From: Enteractinococcus helveticum
Lineage (GTDB): Bacteria; Actinomycetota; Actinomycetes; Actinomycetales; Micrococcaceae
Assembly (NCBI RefSeq): GCF_020742345.1
Contig: NZ_DYXC01000029.1
Span: 9,639-73,638, forward strand
DNA length: 64,000 nt
Direction: 5' to 3'
Shown piece by piece: positions 51,186 to 59,469 of this stretch (positions are counted from its first letter, which is position 1; every line of letters starts with the position of its first letter). The position numbers and the translations under genes were made by a program. The notes beneath the pieces are model-generated. The model was not told where the DNA came from, ran no database searches, and was given only the letters and a program-made list of their open reading frames with translations.

Positions 51186-51554
51186 ATGATGGCGCGGCGG
51201 AAAATTGATGTGGCTGACGGCGTTGCCGCGGTGCGCACCTGGGCTGCGGATCCGGCCGCTGCACCACGATCGATTCGTGCCCTGGCGGTGCGGTATTCCT
51301 TGGAAGCGCTGGCCGATTTGGCCCCGGGCCGGTCGGTTGAGGTGCGGGTACCACCCTTTGGGGTCACCCAGATTCTCAAGGGCACTGTGCACACGCGTGG
51401 CACTCCACCGGCGGTTGTGGAAACTTCTGCTGATACCTGGTTGGCGTTGGTCACCGGGCAGTTGGCTTGGGCGGATGCGGTGGCCGCCGGCGACGTCGTC
51501 GCCTCGGGGCAGCGCACGGATTTGACTGCGCTCTTACCGCTGGTCAAAATCTAG
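51186..51554 (+). CDS. SCP2/sterol-carrier-like domain protein
   Basis: The 122-residue protein is a single SCP2-like lipid-binding fold: RYSLEALADLAPGRSVEVRVPPFG, then VETSADTWLALVTGQLAWADAVAAGDVVASG, with the usual late ASGQRTDLTALLPLV. In actinobacteria such genes lie upstream of purF. The lipid ligand is unknown. Start choice among GTG 51183, ATG 51186 and ATG 51189 is open; AAAGGA spacing favours 51186. Confidence 0.78.
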   Translation: MMARRKIDVADGVAAVRTWAADPAAAPRSIRALAVRYSLEALADLAPGRSVEVRVPPFGVTQILKGTVHTRGTPPAVVETSADTWLALVTGQLAWADAVAAGDVVASGQRTDLTALLPLVKI

Positions 51555-51623
51555 GCTGCCGGTCACGATTTCTGTAGCGTTCACACCCTGTGGACACGTA
51601 TGACGACGAGGCTTCGAACCCGC

Positions 51624-51629
51624 TAGACT
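51624..51629 (+). promoter_or_regulatory. -10 hexamer TAGACT 9 bases before ATG 51639
   Basis: The spacing would give either a leaderless transcript or a leader of two or three bases; no Shine-Dalgarno is present. Confidence 0.45.
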
Positions 51630-51638
51630 AAAAGCACT

Positions 51639-52118
51639 ATGGCTGACAGCAGACTTCATGATCAACCTGAAACGGCCGGTGCCGCAGGTGAGGACTCCAC
51701 TACCGATACACCCGAACAAATGGTGTACCGTCGTGCCCCGAAAATCACCCCATTTTTGGTAACCGGCGGATTTTTCGGGGTGGTTATTGCCTTCTTCTGG
51801 GTTGCAATTCAAGGCACGTCCGAGGGGTATACACAGTCCCAGACCCTGGGTTTTTTGGCTGCGCTATTGGGTGTTGTCGGGGTAACTGTTGGCGCACTCG
51901 TGTGGCTCATGTTGGATCGCCGATCCAAACGCCACATGGAAACCGTCTACGCTCGACTCACCACAGACCCCCAGGCCGCTGACGTTGCCCTCACTAAAGT
52001 TGACTATCGTGAATGGTCACAGTTACAACGACGTCAACGTGTGAATGAAGAACGTCGAGCCCAGCAGCTCGAAGCAAAAGCCGCAGCAAAAGCCCACAAA
52101 CGAAATAAACGGAAATAG
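51639..52118 (+). CDS. Two-helix membrane protein upstream of purF, unknown function
   Basis: The 159-residue protein has an acidic N-terminal tail, two membrane helices (FLVTGGFFGVVIAFFWVAI, LGFLAALLGVVGVTVGALVWLML) and a long basic, Ala/Lys/Arg-rich cytoplasmic helix ending in KRNKRK. Similar proteins precede purF in Micrococcaceae and are sometimes labelled Trk transporters, for which nothing here gives support. It ends 3 bases before purF and is probably co-transcribed. Confidence 0.7.
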   Translation: MADSRLHDQPETAGAAGEDSTTDTPEQMVYRRAPKITPFLVTGGFFGVVIAFFWVAIQGTSEGYTQSQTLGFLAALLGVVGVTVGALVWLMLDRRSKRHMETVYARLTTDPQAADVALTKVDYREWSQLQRRQRVNEERRAQQLEAKAAAKAHKRNKRK

Positions 52119-52121
52119 TTC

Positions 52122-53543
52122 ATGGTTGAAAACCTCACCGACGATTCACCCAAAGATGCTTGCGGCGTATTCGGCGTCTGGGCCCCGGGTGAAGAAGTCT
52201 CCAAACTTGCCTATTACGGATTGTTCTCACTACAGCATCGCGGTCAGGAATCGGCAGGTATCGCAACCTCCACCGGTGAGCGCATCGCCGTCTATAAAGA
52301 CGTCGGCCTGGTCTCACAGGTCTTTGACGAAGCAACCTTGTCGTCACTGACCGGTCATATCGCTATTGGGCACTGCCGCTACGGATCCCATGCCGCCGAC
52401 GACTGGCTATTTGCCCAACCAACTCTTGGGGCCACCTCCGATGACGGAACGGTAGCACTGGGCTTCAATGGCGCGCTGACCAACCGCGAAGAGGTCAAGG
52501 CCCTGATCACTGAGCGTTACGGCGAGGTGGACTCGGGTGAACTCGCCCAGGGAAACACTTCAGACACCGCGCTGATCACCACGTTATTGCGCGGACAGAA
52601 TGGTGACTCACTGGAAGACACTGCCGCCGAAGTCTTTAGCAAACTGCAAGGCGCATTTTCCGTCGTCATGATGTCAGAAAACACCCTGTATGCGGTGCGC
52701 GACCGTCATGGATTCCGTCCACTGGTTCTGGGTCGACTCACCAGTGGTTGGGTGATCGCCTCGGAACAGTCTGCACTTGCTACCACCGGCGCGACCTTCA
52801 TTCGTGAGGTAGCCCCCGGCGAGATCTTGGCCATTGACGCCGATGGGGTCCGCTCAACCCGATTTGCGGCCTCGGAATTGGCCCGCTGCATTTTTGAATA
52901 CGTGTATATTGCCCGTCCAGATGCGGCTATCAATGGTCGCAGCGTGTACGAATCCCGGTTAGAAATGGGCCGCCAGCTGGCCCGCGAAAACACAGCGGAA
53001 GCCGACGTCGTCATTCCCGTCCCCGACTCTGGAACACCCGCAGCAATTGGCTACGCTGAAGAATCCGGCATTCCGCTGGGCCACGGGTTCGTCAAGAACT
53101 CCTATGTGGGTCGGACATTTATTAAACCGTCTCAGACACTGCGCCAATTGGGCATCCGGTTGAAACTCAATGTGCAACCGTCCGTGGTTGCCGGCAAATC
53201 GGTGATCGTCGTCGATGACTCCATTGTGCGCGGCAACACGCAGCGCCAAGTGGTCGCAATGTTGCGCTCGGCCGGAGCCCGCGAAGTGCACGTGAAAATT
53301 TCGTCGCCACCGGTGAAATGGCCGTGTTTCTATGGCATTGACTTCGCCACGCGCGCCGAATTAATTGCCACGGGTGCCGGGATTGAGGAAATCCGTGCGC
53401 ACATCGCAGCCGATTCGCTGGCTTATATTTCACTCGAGGGCACCATTGCTGCCACCCAACAGGACGAAGACACCTTGTGTACCGCCTGTTTCTCGGGTAA
53501 CTACCCCACCGAAGTCCCCACGCTGACCACAGACAGGAAATAA
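52122..53543 (+). CDS. purF: Amidophosphoribosyltransferase
   Basis: First committed enzyme of purine synthesis. The 473 residues have a propeptide of 13 residues before the N-terminal nucleophile Cys14 (DACGVFGVW), a glutaminase domain (QHRGQESAGIA, GHCRYGS, GFNGALTN) and the PRPP-binding loop VIVVDDSIVRGNT. Late cysteines (CFYGIDF, CTACFSGNYP) fit the iron-sulfur form. It is followed by purM after one base. Confidence 0.96.
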   Translation: MVENLTDDSPKDACGVFGVWAPGEEVSKLAYYGLFSLQHRGQESAGIATSTGERIAVYKDVGLVSQVFDEATLSSLTGHIAIGHCRYGSHAADDWLFAQPTLGATSDDGTVALGFNGALTNREEVKALITERYGEVDSGELAQGNTSDTALITTLLRGQNGDSLEDTAAEVFSKLQGAFSVVMMSENTLYAVRDRHGFRPLVLGRLTSGWVIASEQSALATTGATFIREVAPGEILAIDADGVRSTRFAASELARCIFEYVYIARPDAAINGRSVYESRLEMGRQLARENTAEADVVIPVPDSGTPAAIGYAEESGIPLGHGFVKNSYVGRTFIKPSQTLRQLGIRLKLNVQPSVVAGKSVIVVDDSIVRGNTQRQVVAMLRSAGAREVHVKISSPPVKWPCFYGIDFATRAELIATGAGIEEIRAHIAADSLAYISLEGTIAATQQDEDTLCTACFSGNYPTEVPTLTTDRK

Positions 53544-53544
53544 T

Positions 53545-54684
53545 GTGACTGAACAGAACACCCCCGAGCCGATCACCTATGCGACCGCCGGGGTCGATGT
53601 TGCAGCCGGTGACGACGCCGTTGAGCTGATGAAATCAGCGGTCACCGCTACCCACTCCTCGCGTGTACTGGGCGGATTTGGTGGTTTTGCCGGCATGTGG
53701 GATGCCACCGCGTTGACCAGTTACCGCCAGCCAGTGTTGACCACCTCAACTGACGGTGTTGGCACCAAAGTTGCGATCGCCCAGGCCATGGACATTCATG
53801 ACACCATCGGTCAAGACCTGGTGGGCATGGTGGTCGACGATATCGTTGTCGTCGGCGCAAAACCGTTGTTTATGACCGATTACATCGCTACCGGCAAGGT
53901 CGTACCCGAGCGCATCGCCAACATTGTGCGTGGTATCGCCCACGGCTGTAAGCTCGCTGATACTGCACTGATCGGTGGCGAAACCGCAGAACACCCGGGC
54001 CTGTTAGCCGCCGATGAATACGATGTGGCAGGTGCGGTCACCGGTGTGGTCGAGGGCGGCGAGATACTGGGGCCAGAGCGCGTGCGCGAAGGCGACGTCG
54101 TCATTGCCATGGCTTCTTCCGGTGTGCACTCGAACGGGTATTCACTATTGCGCTCAATTGTGGCGGCTAAGGGCTGGAGCTGGGATCAGCACATTGACGA
54201 ATTCGGCCGCAGCCTGGGTGAAGAACTCCTCGAACCGACCCGCATTTACGCAAAAACCTGCCTCGATCTAATCAAACAGCTCAACGCCGACGGGCAGTTC
54301 GCACTCCGTGGATTCTCGCACATCACCGGCGGTGGCCTGGCAGCCAACCTTGCCCGGGTCCTACCTCAAGGAACGATGGCTACGATTGACCGGTCTACCT
54401 GGTCACTGCCTGCGGTATTCTCTGTGATGGCCCAAGCTGGTCAGGTGCCACTGGCTGACCTCGAGCGCACACTCAACCTTGGCGTGGGAATGGTCGCGGT
54501 CGTGTCACCAAAATCCGCAGAATCTGCGCTGACTTGGCTGAACAACAACGGTATGACCTCATGGCAGATGGGCGTTGTTGACAAGCTCACCGACGACGCC
54601 TCTGCCGCCGGAGATGACTTCATTCAGGGGGCCAAGGGTGTCGACGGCGGTGGAGTGCTACTCCACGGTAGCTACGCCCAATAG
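53545..54684 (+). CDS. purM: Phosphoribosylformylglycinamidine cyclo-ligase
   Basis: AIR synthetase, fifth purine step. The 379 residues contain YATAGVDVAAGD, GFGGFAGMWD, TDGVGTK, GMVVDDIVVVGAKPLFMTDY, GGETAEHPG and FSHITGGGLAANL, in normal order. The GTG start has AGGAAA upstream. purF-purM are one operon ended by a strong terminator; purQ and purL are not in the window. Confidence 0.96.
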   Translation: MTEQNTPEPITYATAGVDVAAGDDAVELMKSAVTATHSSRVLGGFGGFAGMWDATALTSYRQPVLTTSTDGVGTKVAIAQAMDIHDTIGQDLVGMVVDDIVVVGAKPLFMTDYIATGKVVPERIANIVRGIAHGCKLADTALIGGETAEHPGLLAADEYDVAGAVTGVVEGGEILGPERVREGDVVIAMASSGVHSNGYSLLRSIVAAKGWSWDQHIDEFGRSLGEELLEPTRIYAKTCLDLIKQLNADGQFALRGFSHITGGGLAANLARVLPQGTMATIDRSTWSLPAVFSVMAQAGQVPLADLERTLNLGVGMVAVVSPKSAESALTWLNNNGMTSWQMGVVDKLTDDASAAGDDFIQGAKGVDGGGVLLHGSYAQ

Positions 54685-54713
54685 TCTCTAAACATTTCAT
54701 AGCATTCACCTTT

Positions 54714-54750
54714 AGACGCCGCACAGCTTTTCCGTGCGGCGTCTTTGTTT
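54714..54750 (+). terminator. Rho-independent terminator after purM
   Basis: An 11-bp stem (AGACGCCGCAC with GTGCGGCGTCT) encloses a short loop and is followed by TTTGTTT. Confidence 0.88.
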
Positions 54751-54791
54751 CTCCGTGAACCTATGCCTGAGTAGCTGCGCCCGAGCGTCAA

Positions 54792-54828
54792 TATCCACAT
54801 ATCTTGCTCAAGGTCGCAGATATCCACA
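54792..54828 (+). repeat. Two direct TATCCACA boxes upstream of the second DUF222 gene
   Basis: TATCCACA occurs at 54792-54799 and again at 54821-54828, 29 bases apart. The second runs into the palindrome CACAATTGTG. The first DUF222 gene has two TTATCCACA boxes in an inverted arrangement. Confidence 0.55.
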
Positions 54829-54904
54829 ATTGTGCACACCGTGCCACCTTTCAACGACACGACAAGCCATAGTGGGAGTTACCCAGTTGAAGGCAGGTGA
54901 GACA

Positions 54905-57034
54905 ATGGTAGAAGGTACATCCGCTCCTGCGGACGATACTCAGGATGAATCAAATCCAGGTAACGCGGCTCAAGCAACCACGAGCCTGAACCTGTTAGCC
55001 GACTCGATCTTCGCCAATGGTCTCGGCCTCGATCCAGACGGACTGGTCACACCTGACGACGACTATGATGCCGTGGCGGATTTACTGCCTGTCCATCAGC
55101 GTATGTCGCCGGTTATGATTGCGGCTCATGAGGCAGTTGATCAACAAGTAGGCGCAATCGTCGCCACATTCGATCTGGCCAAGTTACAGGCTATGAGAAC
55201 TCAGCTCGCCTTACGTGAGAAACAGCTATTAGTCTCAAGACCCCGCGATGAATTATTTGCCCCGATCGATCCGAAAACTTTTCGTGCTGAAAAAACTGAC
55301 CAGCTACCAGACCGAGCTAACGATGCTTCCATTTCAGAACATCGGTTGACGATTCTTGAGTATGCCCGGATCCGTGAGGAACATACCAATCTCGACGACG
55401 TCGTCTCCACCAGAACGACGGCAGATTTAGTTCAAGTGCTTCGCTCGGATAGTCAGCTTGAAGTCCCCGGCAGTCGTAAAGGTAAAACCCCGCTGGCATC
55501 GGCTGTTTCATATGCTGCCGCGGCACTACGCGTCACCGGGGCTACGGTTGACCGCCGAGTGTCTGCCGCGGCCTCAATGTGGCCAGACATGAATTATCGC
55601 AGGACAAAACTCAAAGCCCCCAGACTCGCTGCACACCTTGAACGAGGCCAAATACCCTTTGCTACAGCAACGGCAGCGCACCAGAGACTGTCCGAAATGC
55701 GTCAAGCTGTCCGACGTGCCGGTGGGGACGAACAGACTGCCGATGAGCTCGTTCGGCACAAGGAGAAAGAATTTCTTCGTCATGCACATCAAAACAACCC
55801 TCATACCTTTGCTCGATTGGCGAAACAACACAGCGAGGCTGTAACCAATGAACTGATTGGACCACGGCAGACTCTCACTGAAGAACAGGTCAAACACGAA
55901 AAGGGCATCTTTTATAAGCAGTCCATCGGCGATCGCCTTCATGAGCTCAGTGTGGTCCTCGATGACGCAGAGTTATTGCATTTCAAAGCCATCAGAGAGT
56001 TTGGCACAAAGCTGGACTCAGCCACAGCAACTCTGCGAGCTCAAGCGCACCAAGCAGCTCAAGCTCCGGGTGACCAGCCGCAAAGCGAAATGGCCTCCTC
56101 CCCAGAGGATGTTGCTGATGATGTTCCGAATAACCCGCGGATTATTGCTGAAGACATTGATCTGGGAATTGCCAAACTCTTTGATGGGCAAACACGAGCT
56201 GAGCGATGGCTCAATACCTTGATGGACTTTGTTTCAGCTGGGCTAATTTTACACAAAACCTATGATCCACACGCCAGTCCCGAGGAGCAACAGCGACGTG
56301 AGCAAGCTTTGCATAAAGCTGCGGAACATTCTGAAGTCATCGCTGAGATCCTGGCGTTTGACCAGAACGAGAATGAACCACAGGCTCGTGAGCCAGCGAG
56401 ATCATCGAACCGGGTTGATCCCGTTGAAAAGCTGGTTCCACCTGGTTACCAGCTGCTGCGTCCAAATCTCGATCTCATCGTGGAAATTCCGCTACGCGAT
56501 CTCACCGGAAAACCACCACAGCGACCGTCCGAAGAGGCGGCTGACGAAAATACTCATTCAGAACTCGTCAAGCTCAAAGACCTCTTCAGGCAACAAGATC
56601 GAGGAATCGGCTCACCAGTGGGATCGCCTGGAAACGTCAAGATTGATATCGGGCTGGCACGGCAACAGGCCTGTTCTCAACGGATCATTCCCATGGTCCT
56701 TGGCACAGCGTCACAACCCCTTGATGTCGGACACGCACAACGTAGCTTCTCAACAGGCATGCGTAGGGCACTTCATGTTCGAGACCGTGGCTGCGTCGTT
56801 CCCGGATGTCGAAGACCTGCAGAATGGTGTCATCCACACCATATAGAAGAATGGGCCAAAGGCGGACCAACTGCGGTCGCTAATGGTGCGCTATTGTGCC
56901 GACATCACCATGCCGCGGTGCATAAGCAACTTTTGATCATCCATATGGAAGACGATGGACTGCCATCTTGTAGTTTGCCCAAAAACTTGGACCCCACGCA
57001 GCGACGCTATCGCAATTTCTACTGGCGATGTTAG
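54905..57034 (+). CDS. DUF222 / HNH endonuclease domain protein, long form
   Basis: The 709-residue protein has a long, charged DUF222-like region (about residues 80-600) and a complete C-terminal HNH domain: RDRGCVVPGCRRPAEWCHPHHIEEWAKGG, then NGALLCRHHHAAVHK. The zinc-knuckle cysteines and metal-binding His residues are all present. It is only distantly similar to the member at 2663-4117. The role of this multicopy actinobacterial family is unknown. ATG 54905 is chosen with AGGTGAG 4-5 bases upstream; the longer open frame from 54734 would cover the purM terminator. Confidence 0.85.
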   Translation: MVEGTSAPADDTQDESNPGNAAQATTSLNLLADSIFANGLGLDPDGLVTPDDDYDAVADLLPVHQRMSPVMIAAHEAVDQQVGAIVATFDLAKLQAMRTQLALREKQLLVSRPRDELFAPIDPKTFRAEKTDQLPDRANDASISEHRLTILEYARIREEHTNLDDVVSTRTTADLVQVLRSDSQLEVPGSRKGKTPLASAVSYAAAALRVTGATVDRRVSAAASMWPDMNYRRTKLKAPRLAAHLERGQIPFATATAAHQRLSEMRQAVRRAGGDEQTADELVRHKEKEFLRHAHQNNPHTFARLAKQHSEAVTNELIGPRQTLTEEQVKHEKGIFYKQSIGDRLHELSVVLDDAELLHFKAIREFGTKLDSATATLRAQAHQAAQAPGDQPQSEMASSPEDVADDVPNNPRIIAEDIDLGIAKLFDGQTRAERWLNTLMDFVSAGLILHKTYDPHASPEEQQRREQALHKAAEHSEVIAEILAFDQNENEPQAREPARSSNRVDPVEKLVPPGYQLLRPNLDLIVEIPLRDLTGKPPQRPSEEAADENTHSELVKLKDLFRQQDRGIGSPVGSPGNVKIDIGLARQQACSQRIIPMVLGTASQPLDVGHAQRSFSTGMRRALHVRDRGCVVPGCRRPAEWCHPHHIEEWAKGGPTAVANGALLCRHHHAAVHKQLLIIHMEDDGLPSCSLPKNLDPTQRRYRNFYWRC

Positions 57035-57075
57035 AACGGGTACGTTGTAACGAAGACGCGACTCATGCGCACTGA

Positions 57076-58083
57076 CTATACGGAAATTTCGTGGTCCAAC
57101 CACTCTAAGGCTTGCTTTACGCCACTTCTCCACCGGAAAGTCGCATACTCTTCCCCGCGGGTAGGGCCAAGATTGATAATACCAATCGGCTTGCGCGCAC
57201 GATCAGCTTCCAGCAGGATTCGATATCCACTCATGACCGCTAGCGAGGAACCAATGACGATCAGGGCACCGGAACGGTCCAACAGAGCCTGAATGGCCTC
57301 TTTTCGTTGCTTAGGTACAATCTCTCCGAAGTACACCACGGTGGGCTTGAGTTTATTCGATCCACAATTCAGACACTGGACCATCTGAAATCGTTCTACC
57401 CACTCCTGCGGTATGCGTGCGTCACCGTCGGGGTTGACCAATTCTTCAGTTAGTTTCCACTGATCGGCAACTCCGGCATTAGCATTGCGTAGACGGACGC
57501 CGAAATCTTCGCGATTTTCTTTGCTTCCGCAAACGAGACATTCAATCTCGTTCATCGAACCATGGAGTGCGATGATAGGGCCGGATTCACTGCCGCGTGT
57601 GGCCTGTTGATCTGCAACGCGTTGACTCTGTTGATGGAGTCCATCAACGTTTTGCGTGACGATTCCGGCGATTTGCCCCCTGGTATTCCACCTGGCGATG
57701 ATGCTATGCCCGGTATGTGGGCTAGCAGCATTCATATGTTGCCACCCCACAAAAGACCTTGCCCAGTAGCGATGACGTGCCGCTTCGTCGTGGAGGAACT
57801 CCTGATAAGTCATGGGACGAGAATGACGCAGTGAGCCTTCCGGCCCTCGATAATCCGGAATCCCAGAGTCTGTAGACATACCGGCCCCGGTAAGTATCAA
57901 AGGTTTCAGTCCCAGTAGCTGACTGATTCCAGTAGATGCGACCTGTACGTTCTGGTAGGGCGCTGTGTTTTCGATAACACGCCGAACCGACCGTATCGCA
58001 GCCTGATGGGTGGCGTAAGCCGGATGATCTTCAGGCAACGTTGAGGCAGCAGAATAGATCGGCCGGTCAGATGAACCTGTCAT
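57076..58083 (-). CDS. Sir2-family NAD-dependent protein deacylase
   Basis: The 335-residue sirtuin shows NAD-binding LTGAGMSTDSGIPDYRG, TQNVDGLH, the catalytic His in ALHGSMNEIECLVC, zinc cysteines in CLVC and CLNC, and VIGSSLAVMSGYR. About 60 extra residues precede the core. It could act on acetylated metabolic enzymes such as acetyl-CoA synthetase; this is inference. ATG 58083 follows GGTGAG; an in-frame TTG at 58104 is possible. It converges on the DUF222 gene and follows DUF3073. Confidence 0.9.
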   Translation of the reverse strand: MTGSSDRPIYSAASTLPEDHPAYATHQAAIRSVRRVIENTAPYQNVQVASTGISQLLGLKPLILTGAGMSTDSGIPDYRGPEGSLRHSRPMTYQEFLHDEAARHRYWARSFVGWQHMNAASPHTGHSIIARWNTRGQIAGIVTQNVDGLHQQSQRVADQQATRGSESGPIIALHGSMNEIECLVCGSKENREDFGVRLRNANAGVADQWKLTEELVNPDGDARIPQEWVERFQMVQCLNCGSNKLKPTVVYFGEIVPKQRKEAIQALLDRSGALIVIGSSLAVMSGYRILLEADRARKPIGIINLGPTRGEEYATFRWRSGVKQALEWLDHEISV

Positions 58084-58137
58084 CTCACCGGGCCGATCTT
58101 TCAAGAGTCAAGAAAACACCTAAGAGAAAAGATCCTA

Positions 58138-58338
58138 CTAATACGGTGAATCTTCGTCGTATTCGTCGTCGTAGGCGTTATATTTTTCCGCGTATTCGGC
58201 GTACTCGTTGTTCTCTTCCCTATCGGGTTTCTTGCCGGATAGCTCTCGCTCGAGTGCTGCCAGGTCGGTAGCTGGCGAGAAGTACTTCATGTCCCGTGCC
58301 TGCCGGGTAGCCTTTGCCTTTTGACGGCCGCGCCCCAT
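58138..58338 (-). CDS. DUF3073 family protein
   Basis: A 66-residue protein starting MGRGRQKAKATRQARDMKYFSPATDL, the DUF3073 hallmark, then a helix and a very acidic Tyr/Glu/Asp-rich tail. The family is limited to actinobacteria and has no known function; the basic head and acidic tail suggest nucleic-acid or protein binding. The ATG at 58338 is chosen from the MGRGR start. An 11-bp inverted repeat lies 35 bases upstream. Confidence 0.85.
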   Translation of the reverse strand: MGRGRQKAKATRQARDMKYFSPATDLAALERELSGKKPDREENNEYAEYAEKYNAYDDEYDEDSPY

Positions 58339-58372
58339 GAGCGTGACCCCCTTCGCGGTCTCTGTCCTCAAA

Positions 58373-58401
58373 AGCGACAACATAAGGCTCATGTTGTCGC
58401 T
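58373..58401. repeat. 11-bp inverted repeat in the DUF3073 leader
   Basis: AGCGACAACAT and ATGTTGTCGCT are perfect inverted copies around a 7-base loop. On the minus strand it precedes the DUF3073 ATG by 35 bases; on the plus strand TCTTTTT follows after six bases. It could be an operator or an RNA hairpin. Confidence 0.6.
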
Positions 58402-58606
58402 GAGGTCTCTTTTTCGTAATGGTTCGTGCTTACCAGGTTAACATGTTTGAGTAGAGTTCGCCCCTCTGGCGCTAAAATATGTCTGGTATAACCGGGGCTT
58501 TCGCTCTAAGATCAGCTTATAACCAGCAGTTTCTCCCCACACTCGCCCATGGCGAAGCGGCCCTGAGGATACAGAACACTGCTGTCAGAAAGGATGATGG
58601 AACGGC

Positions 58607-59356
58607 ATGACCCCAGCCGACTACCAGCAAAACTCGGATCCCGAGTCTCCGCTGTCAGCTGAAGACCCATCTATGCCATCGCGGCGTGAGATTCGTCGAC
58701 GTCGTGAACGACGTTCACGACGCAACTCATGGATAATCTTTTTCACCGTGTTGATCGTAGTCCTGGGGATCGTCACGTTCTTTGTTTATAGTTTTAGTTC
58801 CTCAGATAACGACAATGGAGCCGAAGCTCCCACTGAAACGACCACACGAAATCCGTCGCCTGGTATTGATGGCATCATTGCCGCAAACGTTGCTCCCGAA
58901 AATTTCTTACCCGGCGATTGCCTGGCCAATTACACGGACGCCAGCCACCCGGCTGATATCGTGGAGTGTTCAACTCCACACAATGCACAACTCATTGGAC
59001 GGCGTCTGTACTCAAGCGATATGACCTACCCAGGCGAAGACGAACTACGAGAGTCTTCAGAGGCCTTCTGTGCGGACATCCCGCTATTAGAAAACACTCA
59101 GGCGACCTATTCGATTAATACCTCTCGCCCATCGGACTACACCTGGGAAACCGAAGCCGACCGTCGTGTCGACTGCATCGTCTCTACCAGTGACGAGAGC
59201 ACTTTTTCTGAGTCGCTGGTAGAAGAAGCTGTCGTTGATGATCAGCGTTCCGAGGAAGAGCAGGCTGAGAATCCTATACAGACCGCAGAGGACGCTGCGG
59301 ACAATCCCGAAGCAGAGGGTTCCCCGACAGCTACAGCTGATGCTGAAGATTCTTAG
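58607..59356 (+). CDS. Septum-formation-like membrane protein
   Basis: The 249-residue protein has a basic cytoplasmic start (RREIRRRRERRSRRN), one membrane helix (WIIFFTVLIVVLGIVTFFVYSF, about residues 45-66) and an exported domain with paired cysteines: LPGDCLANY, VECSTPHNAQLIG, EAFCADIP and DRRVDCIVS. GDC...C..PH and W...RxVxC are the pattern of the septum-formation-related domain of actinobacteria. An acidic Ala/Glu/Thr tail follows. Its role in division is unproven. It is followed by a terminator shared with convergent clpB. Confidence 0.75.
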   Translation: MTPADYQQNSDPESPLSAEDPSMPSRREIRRRRERRSRRNSWIIFFTVLIVVLGIVTFFVYSFSSSDNDNGAEAPTETTTRNPSPGIDGIIAANVAPENFLPGDCLANYTDASHPADIVECSTPHNAQLIGRRLYSSDMTYPGEDELRESSEAFCADIPLLENTQATYSINTSRPSDYTWETEADRRVDCIVSTSDESTFSESLVEEAVVDDQRSEEEQAENPIQTAEDAADNPEAEGSPTATADAEDS

Positions 59357-59394
59357 GCTCCGGCTGCGCTGATCAGCCCTGGTTCAAGCATGCG

Positions 59395-59441
59395 AACAGG
59401 CCGGTTGTTCAACCGTGGAGTTGGACAACCGGCCTGTTTAT
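59395..59441. terminator. Bidirectional terminator between the septum-like gene and clpB
   Basis: A perfect 14-bp stem (AACAGGCCGGTTGT with ACAACCGGCCTGTT), a 16-base loop that may pair further, and flanking A and T stretches on either side. Confidence 0.85.
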
Positions 59442-59469
59442 GTAGACCGTCAGATTCCAGGGGTCTCGC

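Noticed and set aside
51639..52118. Trk potassium transporter
   Set aside because: Only two helices and a basic tail; no pore loop or nucleotide-binding domain.
54734..54904. N-terminal extension of the long DUF222 gene
   Set aside because: It would start inside the purM terminator and the residues are Arg/Cys-rich with no family similarity; ATG 54905 has a ribosome binding site.
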